Source: Paenibacillus urinalis
GTDB lineage: Bacteria; Bacillota; Bacilli; Paenibacillales; Paenibacillaceae
Reading direction: 5' to 3'
Length of the DNA: 64,000 nucleotides
Assembly (NCBI RefSeq): GCF_028747985.1
Contig: NZ_CP118108.1
Span: 503,001 to 567,000, forward strand
Position 1 is the first letter of the stretch. The number at the start of each line of letters is the position of its first letter. Below are positions 17,958 through 28,564 of this stretch, piece after piece. The notes under the pieces are model-generated. The model saw only the letters and a program-made list of their open reading frames with translations. It made no database searches and was not told the DNA's origin. Made by a program: the position numbers and the translations under genes.

Positions 17958-18856
17958 ATCGATTAGAACTGAGCCAAGTAATGAAGCAGTACGGAGACAA
18001 GACAGCGGTAAACGGCGTAACACTCACAGTAGGCGAAGGAGAAATATACGGCCTGCTTGGTGCCAACGGAGCGGGGAAGACAACAACGATGCGCATGGTG
18101 CTGGGGCTAATCTACCCTGACGGCGGAGAAATTTTGTACAACGGCAAAAAATACAGCCCTGAATTGCAGCATATGATGGGTTATCTGCCCGAAGAGCGCG
18201 GAATGTATCCAAAGGTCAAGGTCAGTGAGCAGATTAACTATCTGGGCAGGCTGCGCGGTATGAATGCAAAGGACGCGGATCAGAGCCTACGATACTGGCT
18301 GGAGCGGTTCGAAGTCCCCGAGTACTACGATAAACGGATCGAAGAGTTGTCCAAAGGGAATCAGCAGAAGATGGGCTTTATCGCTGCTGTCGTGCATAAT
18401 CCGCAAATATTGATCCTCGATGAAGCGTTCAGTGGACTGGATCCGGTTAATGTCGAGCTGCTCAAAGCGACGGTCAAGGAGCTTCGGGATCAAGGCACCT
18501 CGATTCTGTTCTCAACCCACCGGATGGAGCATGTGGAAGAGCTGTGTAAGAACATCACCATTCTCCATCGTTCGAACACGGTCGTGCAGGGGAATATACA
18601 GGAGGTCAAATCACGGTATCCGCGGGAGCATGTGCGTCTTGTAACAACGGATAGATTGAACGGACTTGAGAAGATTGCAGGCGTAACTCGTGTAGAAGAG
18701 ATGGATAAAGGATATCTGATCACAATCTCTTCCTCCGATGCGGCTCAATTGATTCTGCAAAAAGCACTCCAGGAATCGACGGTCGAGCATTTTGAGATTA
18801 AAGAACCTACGCTTAACCAAATCTTTATCAAGGAGGTAGGAACCGGACATGAATAA
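17954..18856 (+). CDS. ABC transporter ATP-binding protein (NatA-like)
   Basis: 300 residues. Walker A GANGAGKTTT, signature LSKGNQQK, Walker B ILILDEAFSGLDPVN (Ala in place of the usual Pro), and the switch His in STHRMEH. The C-terminus (EHFEIKEPTLNQIFIKEVG) is the NatA/YhaQ-type tail. It drives export with the NatB-like permease encoded next, with which it overlaps by 8 bases. NatAB relatives extrude sodium or drugs; the substrate here is not known. Confidence 0.88.
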   Translation: MNRLELSQVMKQYGDKTAVNGVTLTVGEGEIYGLLGANGAGKTTTMRMVLGLIYPDGGEILYNGKKYSPELQHMMGYLPEERGMYPKVKVSEQINYLGRLRGMNAKDADQSLRYWLERFEVPEYYDKRIEELSKGNQQKMGFIAAVVHNPQILILDEAFSGLDPVNVELLKATVKELRDQGTSILFSTHRMEHVEELCKNITILHRSNTVVQGNIQEVKSRYPREHVRLVTTDRLNGLEKIAGVTRVEEMDKGYLITISSSDAAQLILQKALQESTVEHFEIKEPTLNQIFIKEVGTGHE

Positions 18857-20153
18857 ACTCGGGACGATTATCGGTTTTACTTACAAGCAGAAGGCCAAGA
18901 CGAAGGCTTTTAAAATAACGACATTGATTCTGGCTATACTGATGACCATCGGCATGAATATCCCTTATGTAATTGATATGTTTGCAGGCAATGACGGAGA
19001 GAGTGGGGGCAATGCTCCCGCCGATATCCCGGCGATTGGGCTTGTTGTGGGTGAGCAGCAGGCATCGGCTCAGGCGCTTGAGGAGTTTGTGGCCAGTCAG
19101 CAGGTGCCGGCTCTCCACTTCATAACCTATGAACAGGCAGATGCGCCAGAGCTCAAGACGGACCTCGCGGATGAAGTGATTGAGGGATATGTTGAGCTGC
19201 ATGCTGCAGGAGACGGTACAGCACCGATGGCTACCTATTATGCAGAGGATGCGAATCCGTCCCCGGCAGTCATGACAACCATCCAAACCGGATTGCAAAA
19301 TGCAAAGACCAAATCGATCGTACAGGATGCGCTTAGTCCTGAGCAGATTGAGGCGATCAGTGTTCCGGCGGTGGTTGATGTTCAGGAGGTAAGCGTGGAA
19401 CAGGATGCTGCTGGTGCGGGAGCAGAGGCAGAGAGTGCAGCTGTTGATTATGTTTTCGTGTATGTTCTAATGATCTTGTTCTTCTTCTCCATTATTATGA
19501 CCGGAAATATGATTGCATCTGAAATTACGGCAGAGAAGAGCTCGCGGATTATGGAGATTCTTATTACGAGCGTATCGCCGCTGACACAAATGTTTGGCAA
19601 AATCATCGGGATCTTCCTGCTCAGCCTGACGCAGATCGGAATCTTCGGGCTTGTGATCTTCGGAAACCTGATGCTGCCGCATAATATCGAGCTGCTTCGC
19701 AGTATTGATATCGACTTGTCCACCATGAATCTGGATGTACTGATCTATGGATTCTTATTCTATATTCTGGGCTTCTTCCTGTATGCGGTTCTGTTCGCAG
19801 CCATCGGCTCCATTGTCAGCCGTACCGAAGAGCTGGGTCAGGCGCTGACACCAATGACGATGCTGTCCTTAGTTGCTTTTTATATCGGAATCTTCAGCCT
19901 TAGTACGCCGAACAGCCTGCTCGTGCAAATCTCAAGCTTCGTTCCGTTTACTTCTCCAACGGTGATGATTCTTCGTATCGGTATGGGAGAAATTGCGGTA
20001 TGGGAAATCTGGGTGTCGCTCATCCTGTTGGTTGCGTCGATTCTGGTGTTCGGCTGGTTGTCGGCCAAGATCTATCGCACTGGGGTACTGATGTATGGCA
20101 AACGCCCTAGTATCAAGGAGCTTAAAAAAGCGATGAAGGCTTATAAGATCTAA
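18849..20153 (+). CDS. ABC-2 type permease (NatB/YhaP-like)
   Basis: 434 residues. TM1 near residue 22-42 is followed by a roughly 180-residue extracytoplasmic domain, then five or six TM helices from about residue 200 (YVFVYVLMILFFFSIIMTGNMIASEITAEKSSRIMEILITSVSPLTQMFGKIIGIF). The ITAEKSSRIMEILITSVSP segment is the ABC-2 signature of NatB/YhaP exporters. It pairs with the upstream ATPase. Last of the overlapping ABC genes; the small export protein follows after 42 bases. Confidence 0.88.
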   Translation: MNKLGTIIGFTYKQKAKTKAFKITTLILAILMTIGMNIPYVIDMFAGNDGESGGNAPADIPAIGLVVGEQQASAQALEEFVASQQVPALHFITYEQADAPELKTDLADEVIEGYVELHAAGDGTAPMATYYAEDANPSPAVMTTIQTGLQNAKTKSIVQDALSPEQIEAISVPAVVDVQEVSVEQDAAGAGAEAESAAVDYVFVYVLMILFFFSIIMTGNMIASEITAEKSSRIMEILITSVSPLTQMFGKIIGIFLLSLTQIGIFGLVIFGNLMLPHNIELLRSIDIDLSTMNLDVLIYGFLFYILGFFLYAVLFAAIGSIVSRTEELGQALTPMTMLSLVAFYIGIFSLSTPNSLLVQISSFVPFTSPTVMILRIGMGEIAVWEIWVSLILLVASILVFGWLSAKIYRTGVLMYGKRPSIKELKKAMKAYKI

Positions 20154-20195
20154 TGGAAGCAGAATTCAAACAAATTAGAAAAGGATGATGGCAAG

Positions 20196-20678
20196 TTGGA
20201 ACAATTTTTGCAACAGCTGCAAGATTCGAATCCGATATTACAATTCCTGGGGGTTATGCTTGTAGGAATGATCCCCTTTCTCGAAGGCTACTTCGCAGTA
20301 CCTGTAGGGATTGCGGTCGGGTTCCCTGCAGTGATGACGATCGTAGCGGCAATCGTCGGAAACTGGATCTCGGTTATGGTTGTTATCCTGGCTAGTGATC
20401 GCGTAAGGCAGTGGCTGCAAGGAAGAAAATCGTCCGAACGTAAACAAGAAAAACAAAATAAACGTCTAGAACGCGGACAGAATCTATTCCAAAAGTACGG
20501 TGTTCCCGGAGTGTCGCTTCTAGGTCCTTTGTTGATCGGAGACCATATCGCGGCATTAGTCTGTATCGCGTCGGGTGCATCGAAACGATATGTGATGATT
20601 TGGCAGACGATTGCCATCGTCGTATGGGCTGTCGGAATGGGGATTCTGGTGCTGTTAGGAATAAATGTTATAAAGTAA
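20196..20678 (+). CDS. small multi-drug export protein family (COG2426-like)
   Basis: 160 residues starting at TTG 20196 with AAAGGATGATGG upstream. Conserved pattern: GVMLVGMIPFLEGYFAVPVGIAVGFP, then a helix, a basic loop (GRKSSERKQEKQNKRLERG), FQKYGVPGVSLLGPLLIGDHIAALVCIASGASKRYVMIWQTIAIVVWAVG. That matches the small multi-drug export membrane family. Its function is poorly established despite the family name. A strong terminator follows, closing the 15.8-20.7 kb cluster. Confidence 0.8.
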   Translation: MEQFLQQLQDSNPILQFLGVMLVGMIPFLEGYFAVPVGIAVGFPAVMTIVAAIVGNWISVMVVILASDRVRQWLQGRKSSERKQEKQNKRLERGQNLFQKYGVPGVSLLGPLLIGDHIAALVCIASGASKRYVMIWQTIAIVVWAVGMGILVLLGINVIK

Positions 20679-20690
20679 ATCTAAGGAAAT

Positions 20691-20745
20691 AGAAGAGAAC
20701 CCTTGATTCATTGCAAGCATGGATGTATCGAGGGTTCTCTTCTTT
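20691..20745 (+). terminator. terminator after the ABC cluster
   Basis: AGAAGAGAACCCT pairs with AGGGTTCTCTTCT around an inner loop, followed by TTTA. The stem is long; the T tract is short. Confidence 0.7.
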
Positions 20746-20986
20746 ACTCTGAAACGTATGTTAGTAGATTGAAGCAGCTAAAGGTATTATGAAATTGATT
20801 CTACTGAAGTTCATTTTATATAATATTAAGGAAGAGTAGACAGTAAAGAGCAACCAAACGAAGAAGCTAATGGAGAATTGTTTCTAAATAAGCCTATTGG
20901 TATGTACGCAATTGTAATAAAAGAAACCAACAAAATTGCAGAGAGAAATGCTTAATAACTTATTATTAAAAGAGGAGTGGCTCACT

Positions 20987-21523
20987 TTGAGAAGCGACAA
21001 CATACATATTAGATATATTTCCGTCGATGACGCCGCTGGACTACTCCAGTTGCAGAAAGAGAACCGTAATTTTTTTGAAAGCTACGCTCCTACACGTACG
21101 GACGATTTTTATACGATGGAAGGACAGCTTAAGCGTATCCAAAAGCAGGTCGAAAATAGGCGGAATGACCAAGCATATGATTTTGGGATCTTTACAAACT
21201 CCGATAATATGTTAGTGGGGACGGTCAGCCTTTTCCAAGTGATGAGGGGCCCTCTTCAAAGTGCATATATCGGATATGACTTAGATCAAAAAAATAACGG
21301 TAGAGGCTATACAACAGAGGCTGTTCGGCTAGCCGTGGACTATGGCTTCAATGAATTGAAATTACATAGAATTGAAGCAGGGGCAATGACGCATAATATC
21401 GCTTCAATTCGAGTGCTTGAGAAGGTTGGCTTTCAAAAAGAGGGCATCGCTCGACAGAATGTTCATATTAATGGAAAATGGGAGGATCATCAGATCCTCG
21501 CAATCCTTAACCCACGCAGTTAG
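20987..21523 (+). CDS. GNAT N-acetyltransferase (RimJ/RimL type)
   Basis: 178 residues from TTG 20987, which has AGAGGAG 9 bases upstream; the frame is open back to TTG 20936. The acetyl-CoA loop is in GYDLDQKNNGRGYTTEAVRLAVDYGF, followed by LKLHRIEAGAMTHNIASIRVLEKVGFQKEG, the classic RimJ/L motif A/B region. It acetylates an amino group of a protein N-terminus or small molecule; the target is unknown. Flanked by terminators, so it is transcribed alone. Confidence 0.85.
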   Translation: MRSDNIHIRYISVDDAAGLLQLQKENRNFFESYAPTRTDDFYTMEGQLKRIQKQVENRRNDQAYDFGIFTNSDNMLVGTVSLFQVMRGPLQSAYIGYDLDQKNNGRGYTTEAVRLAVDYGFNELKLHRIEAGAMTHNIASIRVLEKVGFQKEGIARQNVHINGKWEDHQILAILNPRS

Positions 21524-21637
21524 TTCTTTAAAAAGGGAGTATTGCGTCCATAAACCTTAACCTTCATAGAAAATATTACTTTGTTGGCCATTATCATATG
21601 ATAGATTTACGAAAGATAATCAGAGATCCAAAAAAGC

Positions 21638-21666
21638 AAAAGCTTCCAATATCGGAAGCCTTTTTT
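21638..21666 (+). terminator. terminator after the GNAT gene
   Basis: GCTTCC pairs with GGAAGC, flanked by A- and T-rich runs (CTTTTTTG). Confidence 0.65.
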
Positions 21667-21786
21667 GTATTTCTTTGCTAAGCTGGTGAATGCTTTGTTA
21701 GTCCGTCCTGATCGCTCGCTGCTGTAGCCATGTATCTGATGAAGAACCCAATAGCACTATGATCTAATGGAGGAGATTTCGCAGCA

Positions 21787-22410
21787 CTAAGAATTAGGAT
21801 GAACTTCTCTGGAAAGTGTAGATGAATTACTACTAGGCCAGGTAGAGAGAGCCTGCTCAGCCACAGCCTCTAGCATATTGCGGCTGAAGCCAGCTTTGGC
21901 TTGAACAGCCATACCATGGAGCACAGCCATTACAAATGCAGCTAGCACAGTACAGTTCGCCGTTTCCGGTAAATCTCCCTCCTTCTTTGCCCGCTCTAAA
22001 CGATCACGCAGTGAAGCTTCTCCATCGGCACGCGCATTAATCAGTGCACGTCGAATAGGTTCGGCATCGTCTGAGCCAGCCAAGTCACCGTGTACATATA
22101 AACATCCCTTATGATCCGGGTAACGAGTTTGCAATTCTGCGGCACCGCGAAAGATGTGTGCGACTACCTCCCGTGAGGTCGGCAGTTCCATTGCTGTTGG
22201 AAAGAAATCATGATAATGCTTGTAATAACGCTCAAGAGCTCGGAGGAACAAAGCCTCCTTGTTGCCAAACGCTGAGTAAAGCGCGGGGCGTTCAACACCC
22301 GTGGCCTGCGTTAGGTCAGTGTACGACGCGCCCTCGTAGCCTTTGCGCCAAAAAACGCAAAGTGCTGCGTCCAATGCCTGATCCACATCGAATTCGCGGT
22401 TACGTCCCAT
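21787..22410 (-). CDS. TetR/AcrR-family repressor
   Basis: 207 residues; ATG 22410 follows TGAGGTGA. The TetR winged helix-turn-helix occupies residues 1-55 (FDVDQALDAALCVFWRKGYEGASYTDLTQATGVERPALYSAFGNKEALFLRAL). The ligand domain (HKGCLYVHGDLAGSDD) resembles the group that controls nearby oxidoreductases. It is divergent from the SDR gene, whose promoter carries two matching operator-like repeats, so control of that gene is likely. Confidence 0.85.
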   Translation of the reverse strand: MGRNREFDVDQALDAALCVFWRKGYEGASYTDLTQATGVERPALYSAFGNKEALFLRALERYYKHYHDFFPTAMELPTSREVVAHIFRGAAELQTRYPDHKGCLYVHGDLAGSDDAEPIRRALINARADGEASLRDRLERAKKEGDLPETANCTVLAAFVMAVLHGMAVQAKAGFSRNMLEAVAEQALSTWPSSNSSTLSREVHPNS

Positions 22411-22734
22411 CAGTCAGATCACCTCAATATGTTTTATAACGATTGATATTAAATTGTTTCCTATCCAATTATTATCTTCTATTATCTTCATACTCCACAT
22501 TATCATAACACACGTTACAGAATGCGACCAGTCTATTGGAAAAGGGACTGCATCAGCAGATGTTTGACCATGATTTTGAGCTTCTGGATCTTTTGGCATG
22601 TATCAGGCGCTATACCCGGCCTGCATTGATAGCATATTTCATCAAAAAAACGTATTGTAATCGCCTAATGTGATACAGCTGACGCCCTTTTAATGGAACA
22701 ATGACAGTATGTATCAGAGTGAAAAATAAACTCG

Positions 22735-22752
22735 TAACATAATAGTCATTAT
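22735..22752 (+). promoter_or_regulatory. operator repeat O1
   Basis: 18-base element fitting TAACRTAATRGTCRTTAY, ending 4 bases before the -35 box. It also contains the palindrome CATAAT-AGTC-ATTATG (22738-22753). It matches O2 at 14 of 18 positions, and all four differences are transitions. Confidence 0.6.
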
Positions 22753-22756
22753 GATA

Positions 22757-22784
22757 TTGACAATATTGAATTGAAGCATATAAT
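22757..22784 (+). promoter_or_regulatory. consensus promoter of the SDR gene
   Basis: TTGACA (22757-22762) and TATAAT (22779-22784), both perfect, are separated by 16 bases. The predicted start is near 22791, leaving a 5' leader of about 200 bases. Confidence 0.75.
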
Positions 22785-22790
22785 ATAGAT

Positions 22791-22808
22791 TAACGTAATG
22801 GTCGTTAC
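22791..22808 (+). promoter_or_regulatory. operator repeat O2
   Basis: Second copy of the 18-base element, with TAACG/CGTTA arms, located over the predicted transcription start. Together O1 and O2 flank the promoter, the standard layout for a TetR-type repressor. Confidence 0.6.
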
Positions 22809-22890
22809 TAAATCTACAGCTCATCAGATCGAAGTCGTCCATCGACGTACATAGAGATTCTTTTCAAGGAGGTTCCTTCATGTAGAAAAC

Positions 22891-22977
22891 ATGGATTTGC
22901 TAAAGCGAAGTATGGGATTAGTGCCAGAAGCTATGCTTGAGAAGTTTTTATTAAAGATCGTTCAAATTAACTTATAA
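22891..22977 (+). CDS. possible 28-codon upstream ORF in the SDR leader
   Basis: ATG 22891 encodes MDLLKRSMGLVPEAMLEKF and then LLKIVQINL. It ends 12 bases before the SDR start. A perfect AAGGAGGT at 22866-22873 instead points to ATG 22880, which is followed at once by TAG. The frame could be a gene remnant or a regulatory upstream ORF. Confidence 0.25.
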   Translation: MDLLKRSMGLVPEAMLEKFLLKIVQINL

Positions 22978-22989
22978 GGAGTAGATCAT

Positions 22990-23772
22990 ATGTCGACAAG
23001 CGAAGGAAGATTCAGTGGTAAGGTTGCTTTGATCACAGGGGCTAGTCGTGGGATGGGGGCTGAAATAGCCAAAAAATTAGCTGCAGGCGGAGCAGAATTT
23101 ATAGGCGTTCATTACGCGAGTAATAGGGGGGCTGCTTATAAAGTTGTTGAAGAGATTAAGGCGTTGGGCTCAAAGGCTGTAGCTCTGGAAGCAGAATTGA
23201 CAACTGGTATTTCCGGTGTGAAAAAACTCTGGGCTGCATTTGAAGATGCTGTTCGTTCGGAAATTGGATCTGTGAAATTGGATATTTTAGTCAATAACGC
23301 AGGTATTGCACCGGCCATTCCTTTTGAAGAGACATCAATTGAAACGTTTGATGATGTTATAGATGTTAATCTTAAAGCTCCATACTTTCTTACCCAAGCA
23401 GCTAGCCCATTTATGCGAAGCGGTGGTCGAATTATTAACATTTCTACTGGCTTTACTCGTGTTGCCGGTCCGACGCATTCCATCTATTCAGCTTCGAAGG
23501 GAGCCGTGGAGACACTCACTTTAGCGTTAGCTCCGCTTTTTGCATCAAGAGGTATTACGGTTAACGCAGTAAGACCTGGAACTACAGCTACTGATATGAA
23601 CAAGGAATGGCTCGCCAACCCAGAAGCTCATGCTGAAGCAGCTTCCATGTCTGCTTTTGGAAGAGTTGGCACCACGAAAGACATCGCTGATGTAGTTGCG
23701 TTTGTAGCATCTGAGGAGGCACGATGGATCACGGGTCAATTTATTGATGCCACAGGAGGGACCAGGCTCTAA
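22990..23772 (+). CDS. short-chain dehydrogenase/reductase (SDR)
   Basis: 260 residues from ATG 22990 (AAGGAG upstream). Classical SDR marks: NADP loop TGASRGMG at about residues 17-24, NNAG (DILVNNAGIAP), the catalytic Ser in INISTGF, and YSASK (Tyr-xxx-Lys). The end is GQFIDATGGTRL. FabG-like oxidoreductases of this type act on carbonyl or alcohol substrates; the substrate is not predictable. It is probably repressed by the divergent TetR protein through O1 and O2. Confidence 0.88.
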   Translation: MSTSEGRFSGKVALITGASRGMGAEIAKKLAAGGAEFIGVHYASNRGAAYKVVEEIKALGSKAVALEAELTTGISGVKKLWAAFEDAVRSEIGSVKLDILVNNAGIAPAIPFEETSIETFDDVIDVNLKAPYFLTQAASPFMRSGGRIINISTGFTRVAGPTHSIYSASKGAVETLTLALAPLFASRGITVNAVRPGTTATDMNKEWLANPEAHAEAASMSAFGRVGTTKDIADVVAFVASEEARWITGQFIDATGGTRL

Positions 23773-23868
23773 GTATTCTGCTTGGAACGTTGTTGTCCTT
23801 ACGCATTGTCCTGTAGTAAGTATGAAGTAAGTGTTAGAACGATAGTTTATTATATCGCTTTAACGCAC

Positions 23869-23906
23869 AACAGCTGTTGCCAGTAATCGGCAGCAGCTGT
23901 TTGTAT
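23869..23906 (+). terminator. hairpin between the SDR and gdhA genes
   Basis: ACAGCTGTTGCC pairs with GGCAGCAGCTGT (one bulged base), followed by TTGTATT. It probably ends the SDR transcript. Confidence 0.55.
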
Positions 23907-23971
23907 TCTTCATGTTTTTTAAGAGAAGTTTGTATACTCCTCTCATTGGTGCCCTGAGCAATTAGCTCGCA

Positions 23972-25399
<1,428 letters not shown>

Positions 25400-25516
25400 T
25401 TACCTATTTCTCTTTATCTGATTGTAGTTTAATATTAAATTCAACTAATTCATCGCTTCAATATATAGATAAGATAAAGTTAATGCGTTTTGCGCATAAG
25501 GGGAGGGGGGAGTTCC

Positions 25517-26413
25517 ATGGAGATTAGGCAGATGCGTTACTTTATTGAGGTTGCGAGGCGTGAGCATGTAACCGATGCAGCTAATGCTTTGCACGTTGCC
25601 CAATCTTCGGTCAGCAGGCAGATCGTTCAGCTGGAAAGCGAGCTTGGCGTGGATCTCTTTATTCGCAAAGGACGGCGAGTGAAGCTGACACCAATCGGGA
25701 AAATACTGCTGGCACGTGTAGAGCAAGTGATGAATATGATCGGTGAGGCGGAACGAGAAGTGAAGGAATATTTGGATCCGGAGAAGGGTGTTGTCCGTAT
25801 TGCATTTCCGATCAGCTTGGCCGCTCATGTACTGCCGACCGTCATCTATGCCTTCCGTCAGCGGTATCCGGAAGCCAGATTCCAGATGAGACAGGCCCTT
25901 TACCGGGATTTAATAGACGGTGTCATTAATGGCGAATTTAATCTGGCTATGATTGCCCCGCTGCCTGGTGAAGATCCTCAGATTCAGTCCAAGCTTCTCT
26001 TCACGGAACGTATTGTGGCACTATTGCCGCTTCAGCATCGGCTTGCGGATCGAACGGCGATTCAATTGTCCGACATGCAGGATGATGCATTCGTTACACT
26101 GCCCGAAGGGACAATTTTTCGGGAGATTGTGCTGAAGGCTTGCAGTGAGATCGGGTTTACTCCCCATATTGCCTTCGAAGGGGATGATATCGATGCGTTG
26201 AAGGGCTTGGTCTCCGCAGGACTGGGTGTTGCACTGATGCCCGAGGTCACCTTGGTTGACAGCATTCCACATTCCACGGTGAAAATTCCTCTCGTCGGGC
26301 CTGAGGTGACTCGAACTGTAGGTGTGATCATCCCAACGCAGCGAAAATTACTGCCAACAGAGCAGCTGTTTTATCAGTTTCTCTCAGAATTTTTCGCGTC
26401 AAGTGGTGTTTAG
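25517..26413 (+). CDS. LysR-family regulator (GltC-like)
   Basis: 298 residues from ATG 25517, preceded by GGGAGGGGGGAG; the upstream in-frame extension to 25490 is unlikely. The N-terminus MEIRQMRYFIEVARREHVTDAANALHVAQSSVSRQIVQLESELGVDLFIRKGRRVKLT is a full LysR winged helix close to the B. subtilis GltC type. The effector domain is complete. Its divergent position to gdhA suggests control of glutamate synthesis. The arms CTTTATC (25412-25418) and GATAAAG (25473-25479) in the intergenic region could be part of its binding site. Confidence 0.85.
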   Translation: MEIRQMRYFIEVARREHVTDAANALHVAQSSVSRQIVQLESELGVDLFIRKGRRVKLTPIGKILLARVEQVMNMIGEAEREVKEYLDPEKGVVRIAFPISLAAHVLPTVIYAFRQRYPEARFQMRQALYRDLIDGVINGEFNLAMIAPLPGEDPQIQSKLLFTERIVALLPLQHRLADRTAIQLSDMQDDAFVTLPEGTIFREIVLKACSEIGFTPHIAFEGDDIDALKGLVSAGLGVALMPEVTLVDSIPHSTVKIPLVGPEVTRTVGVIIPTQRKLLPTEQLFYQFLSEFFASSGV

Positions 26414-26433
26414 ACGCCTAGGTTCCTCACAAC

Positions 26434-26481
26434 AAACAATCCACTAACAAAATCTCAGAAGATTTTGTTAGTGGATTGTTT
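26434..26481. terminator. bidirectional terminator with a 22-bp perfect stem
   Basis: A 22-base arm (26434-26455) pairs perfectly with 26460-26481 across a 4-base loop. It lies between convergent genes, the LysR gene and the MFS transporter. Confidence 0.85.
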
Positions 26482-26486
26482 AGTTC

Positions 26487-27740
26487 TTAGACATTTAATC
26501 TTTTCTTCCAAGCTAAAGAAAATAAACTTGAAGAAATTGAAACAATAAATATCGCAATTACGATAATGAACACGATATAGTAAGAGCTTGTGATGTCATA
26601 AAGGTAACTAAATAATGTTGTACCAAATGCGACACCTAATGTGGAAGCCGACATAATAGTTGTATAGATGGAAGCATAATCACGCCCGCCGAATACTTCA
26701 CGTATGACCACAGGGGGAAGTAAAGTCGAGCCTGAGAATCCGATTCCGAACAGCAGTGCACCAGCATAAAGTATACCTATTCCGAACGAGTCAGAAATAA
26801 GTAGTGCAATTACACCAATCATCCCACTACCGATCCCCACAAACAGAGCTGCTTTTATGCCGAATCTATCATTTATTGCACCTAGTAGAAATTTACCGCC
26901 TGTTTGACCAATGGTTACACAAGTTACACCAACTGCAGCCATGGCAGCGGTGAATCCCACTGATTGTACAAAGTTTGGTACGTGGAAGCTGACTGTCGAA
27001 GCCAGACCAAAGAGACCTGTAAAGAGCATAACCAAATAGAATGCTGGAGACCTCATTGCAGCACTTTTGGTCACGCCTGTCTCTGCAGTTTTTTGTACAG
27101 CAGGCTCAGAATCTGTTTTTTTCGCTCCATCGGCACCATAAGGTTTCATATTCAATTCCTCGGGCTTCGAACGAATGACAAAAATAGAGAATGGCAAAAT
27201 TAGAATGGCTACGATCATACCTAAGACGACATAGGTCATGCGCCAGCCAATGGATTCGATGAAGAGGGCTGTGATTTGTGCAAAAACCGCACCGCCAATT
27301 CCCATAAATGCCATAGCGATCCCTAATGTGGTTCCAACTTTAGCTTTGAACCAGTTGTTCATGATTAGGGGGATTGAGCCGTAGATTAAGAACGTACTAC
27401 CAATACCTAAAGCAATACCAGAAAAATAAAATGGGAACACCGAGTTATAAGTACCCATTAAGCCAAAAGCTACAGCATTAACAAGTCCAGCAAGTGTCAA
27501 CACATAGCGAATATCAAACTTATTTAATATCTTCCCTGCAAAAGGAAGCAGCACGGTAATCGTTAAATACATTAACGACGTGTATAAACTGATCTCGGAA
27601 ACACCAACTTCAAAATCTTCTGCTACTGCGCGGTAAAGTAAACCGGCACAGCTGACGATAATTCCTACGCTTGCGGCATAAATCGCAGAACTTGCAATCA
27701 TGATCCACCAAGCATAATGAATTTTCCCCTTCTTATTCAT
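26487..27740 (-). CDS. MFS transporter (OFA/monocarboxylate-like)
   Basis: 417 residues, 12 predicted TM helices in two halves with a charged central loop (RSKPEELNMKPYGADGAKKTDSEPAV). The N-terminus KIHYAWWIMIASSAIYAASVGIIVSCAGLLY and the loop GKILNKFDIRYVL resemble the oxalate/formate-antiporter or monocarboxylate branch of the MFS. It probably imports an organic acid or small carbon compound. It is separated by 86 bases from the upstream SDR gene on the same strand and is likely co-transcribed. AT-richer than the flanking regions. Confidence 0.82.
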   Translation of the reverse strand: MNKKGKIHYAWWIMIASSAIYAASVGIIVSCAGLLYRAVAEDFEVGVSEISLYTSLMYLTITVLLPFAGKILNKFDIRYVLTLAGLVNAVAFGLMGTYNSVFPFYFSGIALGIGSTFLIYGSIPLIMNNWFKAKVGTTLGIAMAFMGIGGAVFAQITALFIESIGWRMTYVVLGMIVAILILPFSIFVIRSKPEELNMKPYGADGAKKTDSEPAVQKTAETGVTKSAAMRSPAFYLVMLFTGLFGLASTVSFHVPNFVQSVGFTAAMAAVGVTCVTIGQTGGKFLLGAINDRFGIKAALFVGIGSGMIGVIALLISDSFGIGILYAGALLFGIGFSGSTLLPPVVIREVFGGRDYASIYTTIMSASTLGVAFGTTLFSYLYDITSSYYIVFIIVIAIFIVSISSSLFSLAWKKRLNV

Positions 27741-27826
27741 CTATCCACCTCATGACAAAGGAGAAGCAAGCACGATTGCTCCTCCTTTAGAATTTTTGAA
27801 AATTGAAGCGCTTTAATAATTGTGAA

Positions 27827-28564
27827 TTATTGAATAGTAAATCCACCGTCAATGGGTACAGCTACACCACTCATGAATTTCGCTTCATCCGATGCTAAGA
27901 ATACCGCCAGATCGGCCACTTGTTCTACTTGTCCAAAAGTACGGGTTGGTACAAGATCTTTAGGGATACCGGCCAACACATCTTTAACTAATGGTGTTTC
28001 AATTGTTCCTGGACAAATTGCGTTAATTTTAATACCGTATCTAGCATATTCAGAAGATAGATGCTTTGTATATCCGATAACTCCATGTTTGGTGGCTGTG
28101 TAAGCAGCCCCGCCTTTGCCTGCAACAAGACCGGCTACTGAAGCTATATTAACAATCGATCCCGTACCGCGCTCGATCATGCTTGGCAATACTGCATTTG
28201 AGAATTCGAATACGCTTGTTAGGTTGACATTTAAAAAGAAGTTCCATTGGTCCAAGGTGGTATCTAATGATGCAGCATACTTGTCAAATACACCGGCATT
28301 ATTTACTAAGATATCGACAGGTCCAAATGTACTTTCTGTTACATTTACGCAGTTTATAATATCCTCGGTCTTCATAACGTTCACTACGACGGCGATTGCA
28401 TCTCCACCAAATGCTTTAATCTCATTAGCAACAGCCTGAGCACCTTCTAAATTCAAATCCGCGACGACGACTTTTGCACCTTCCTTGGCAAAGCGAATAG
28501 CCTCGGCTTGTCCCATACCTGATGCTGCTCCTGTAATAACTGCAACCTTATCCTTCAATCTCAT
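27827..28564 (-). CDS. short-chain dehydrogenase/reductase
   Basis: 245 residues with TGAASGMG (cofactor loop, residues 12-19), an acidic residue after the second strand (VVADLN, suggesting NAD preference), NNAG, SVAG with the catalytic Ser, YTATKHG and the CPGTIETP loop. Family: classical FabG/glucose-1-dehydrogenase-like SDR. Substrate unknown; with the MFS gene downstream it may form an uptake-and-oxidation module. Divergent from a LysR gene. Confidence 0.87.
   Translation of the reverse strand: MRLKDKVAVITGAASGMGQAEAIRFAKEGAKVVVADLNLEGAQAVANEIKAFGGDAIAVVVNVMKTEDIINCVNVTESTFGPVDILVNNAGVFDKYAASLDTTLDQWNFFLNVNLTSVFEFSNAVLPSMIERGTGSIVNIASVAGLVAGKGGAAYTATKHGVIGYTKHLSSEYARYGIKINAICPGTIETPLVKDVLAGIPKDLVPTRTFGQVEQVADLAVFLASDEAKFMSGVAVPIDGGFTIQ

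Noticed and set aside
27803..27816. catabolite-response-like TTGAAGCGCTTTAA between the SDR and MFS genes
   Set aside because: It departs from the cre consensus at both outer positions and lies inside a short operon gap; too weak to call.
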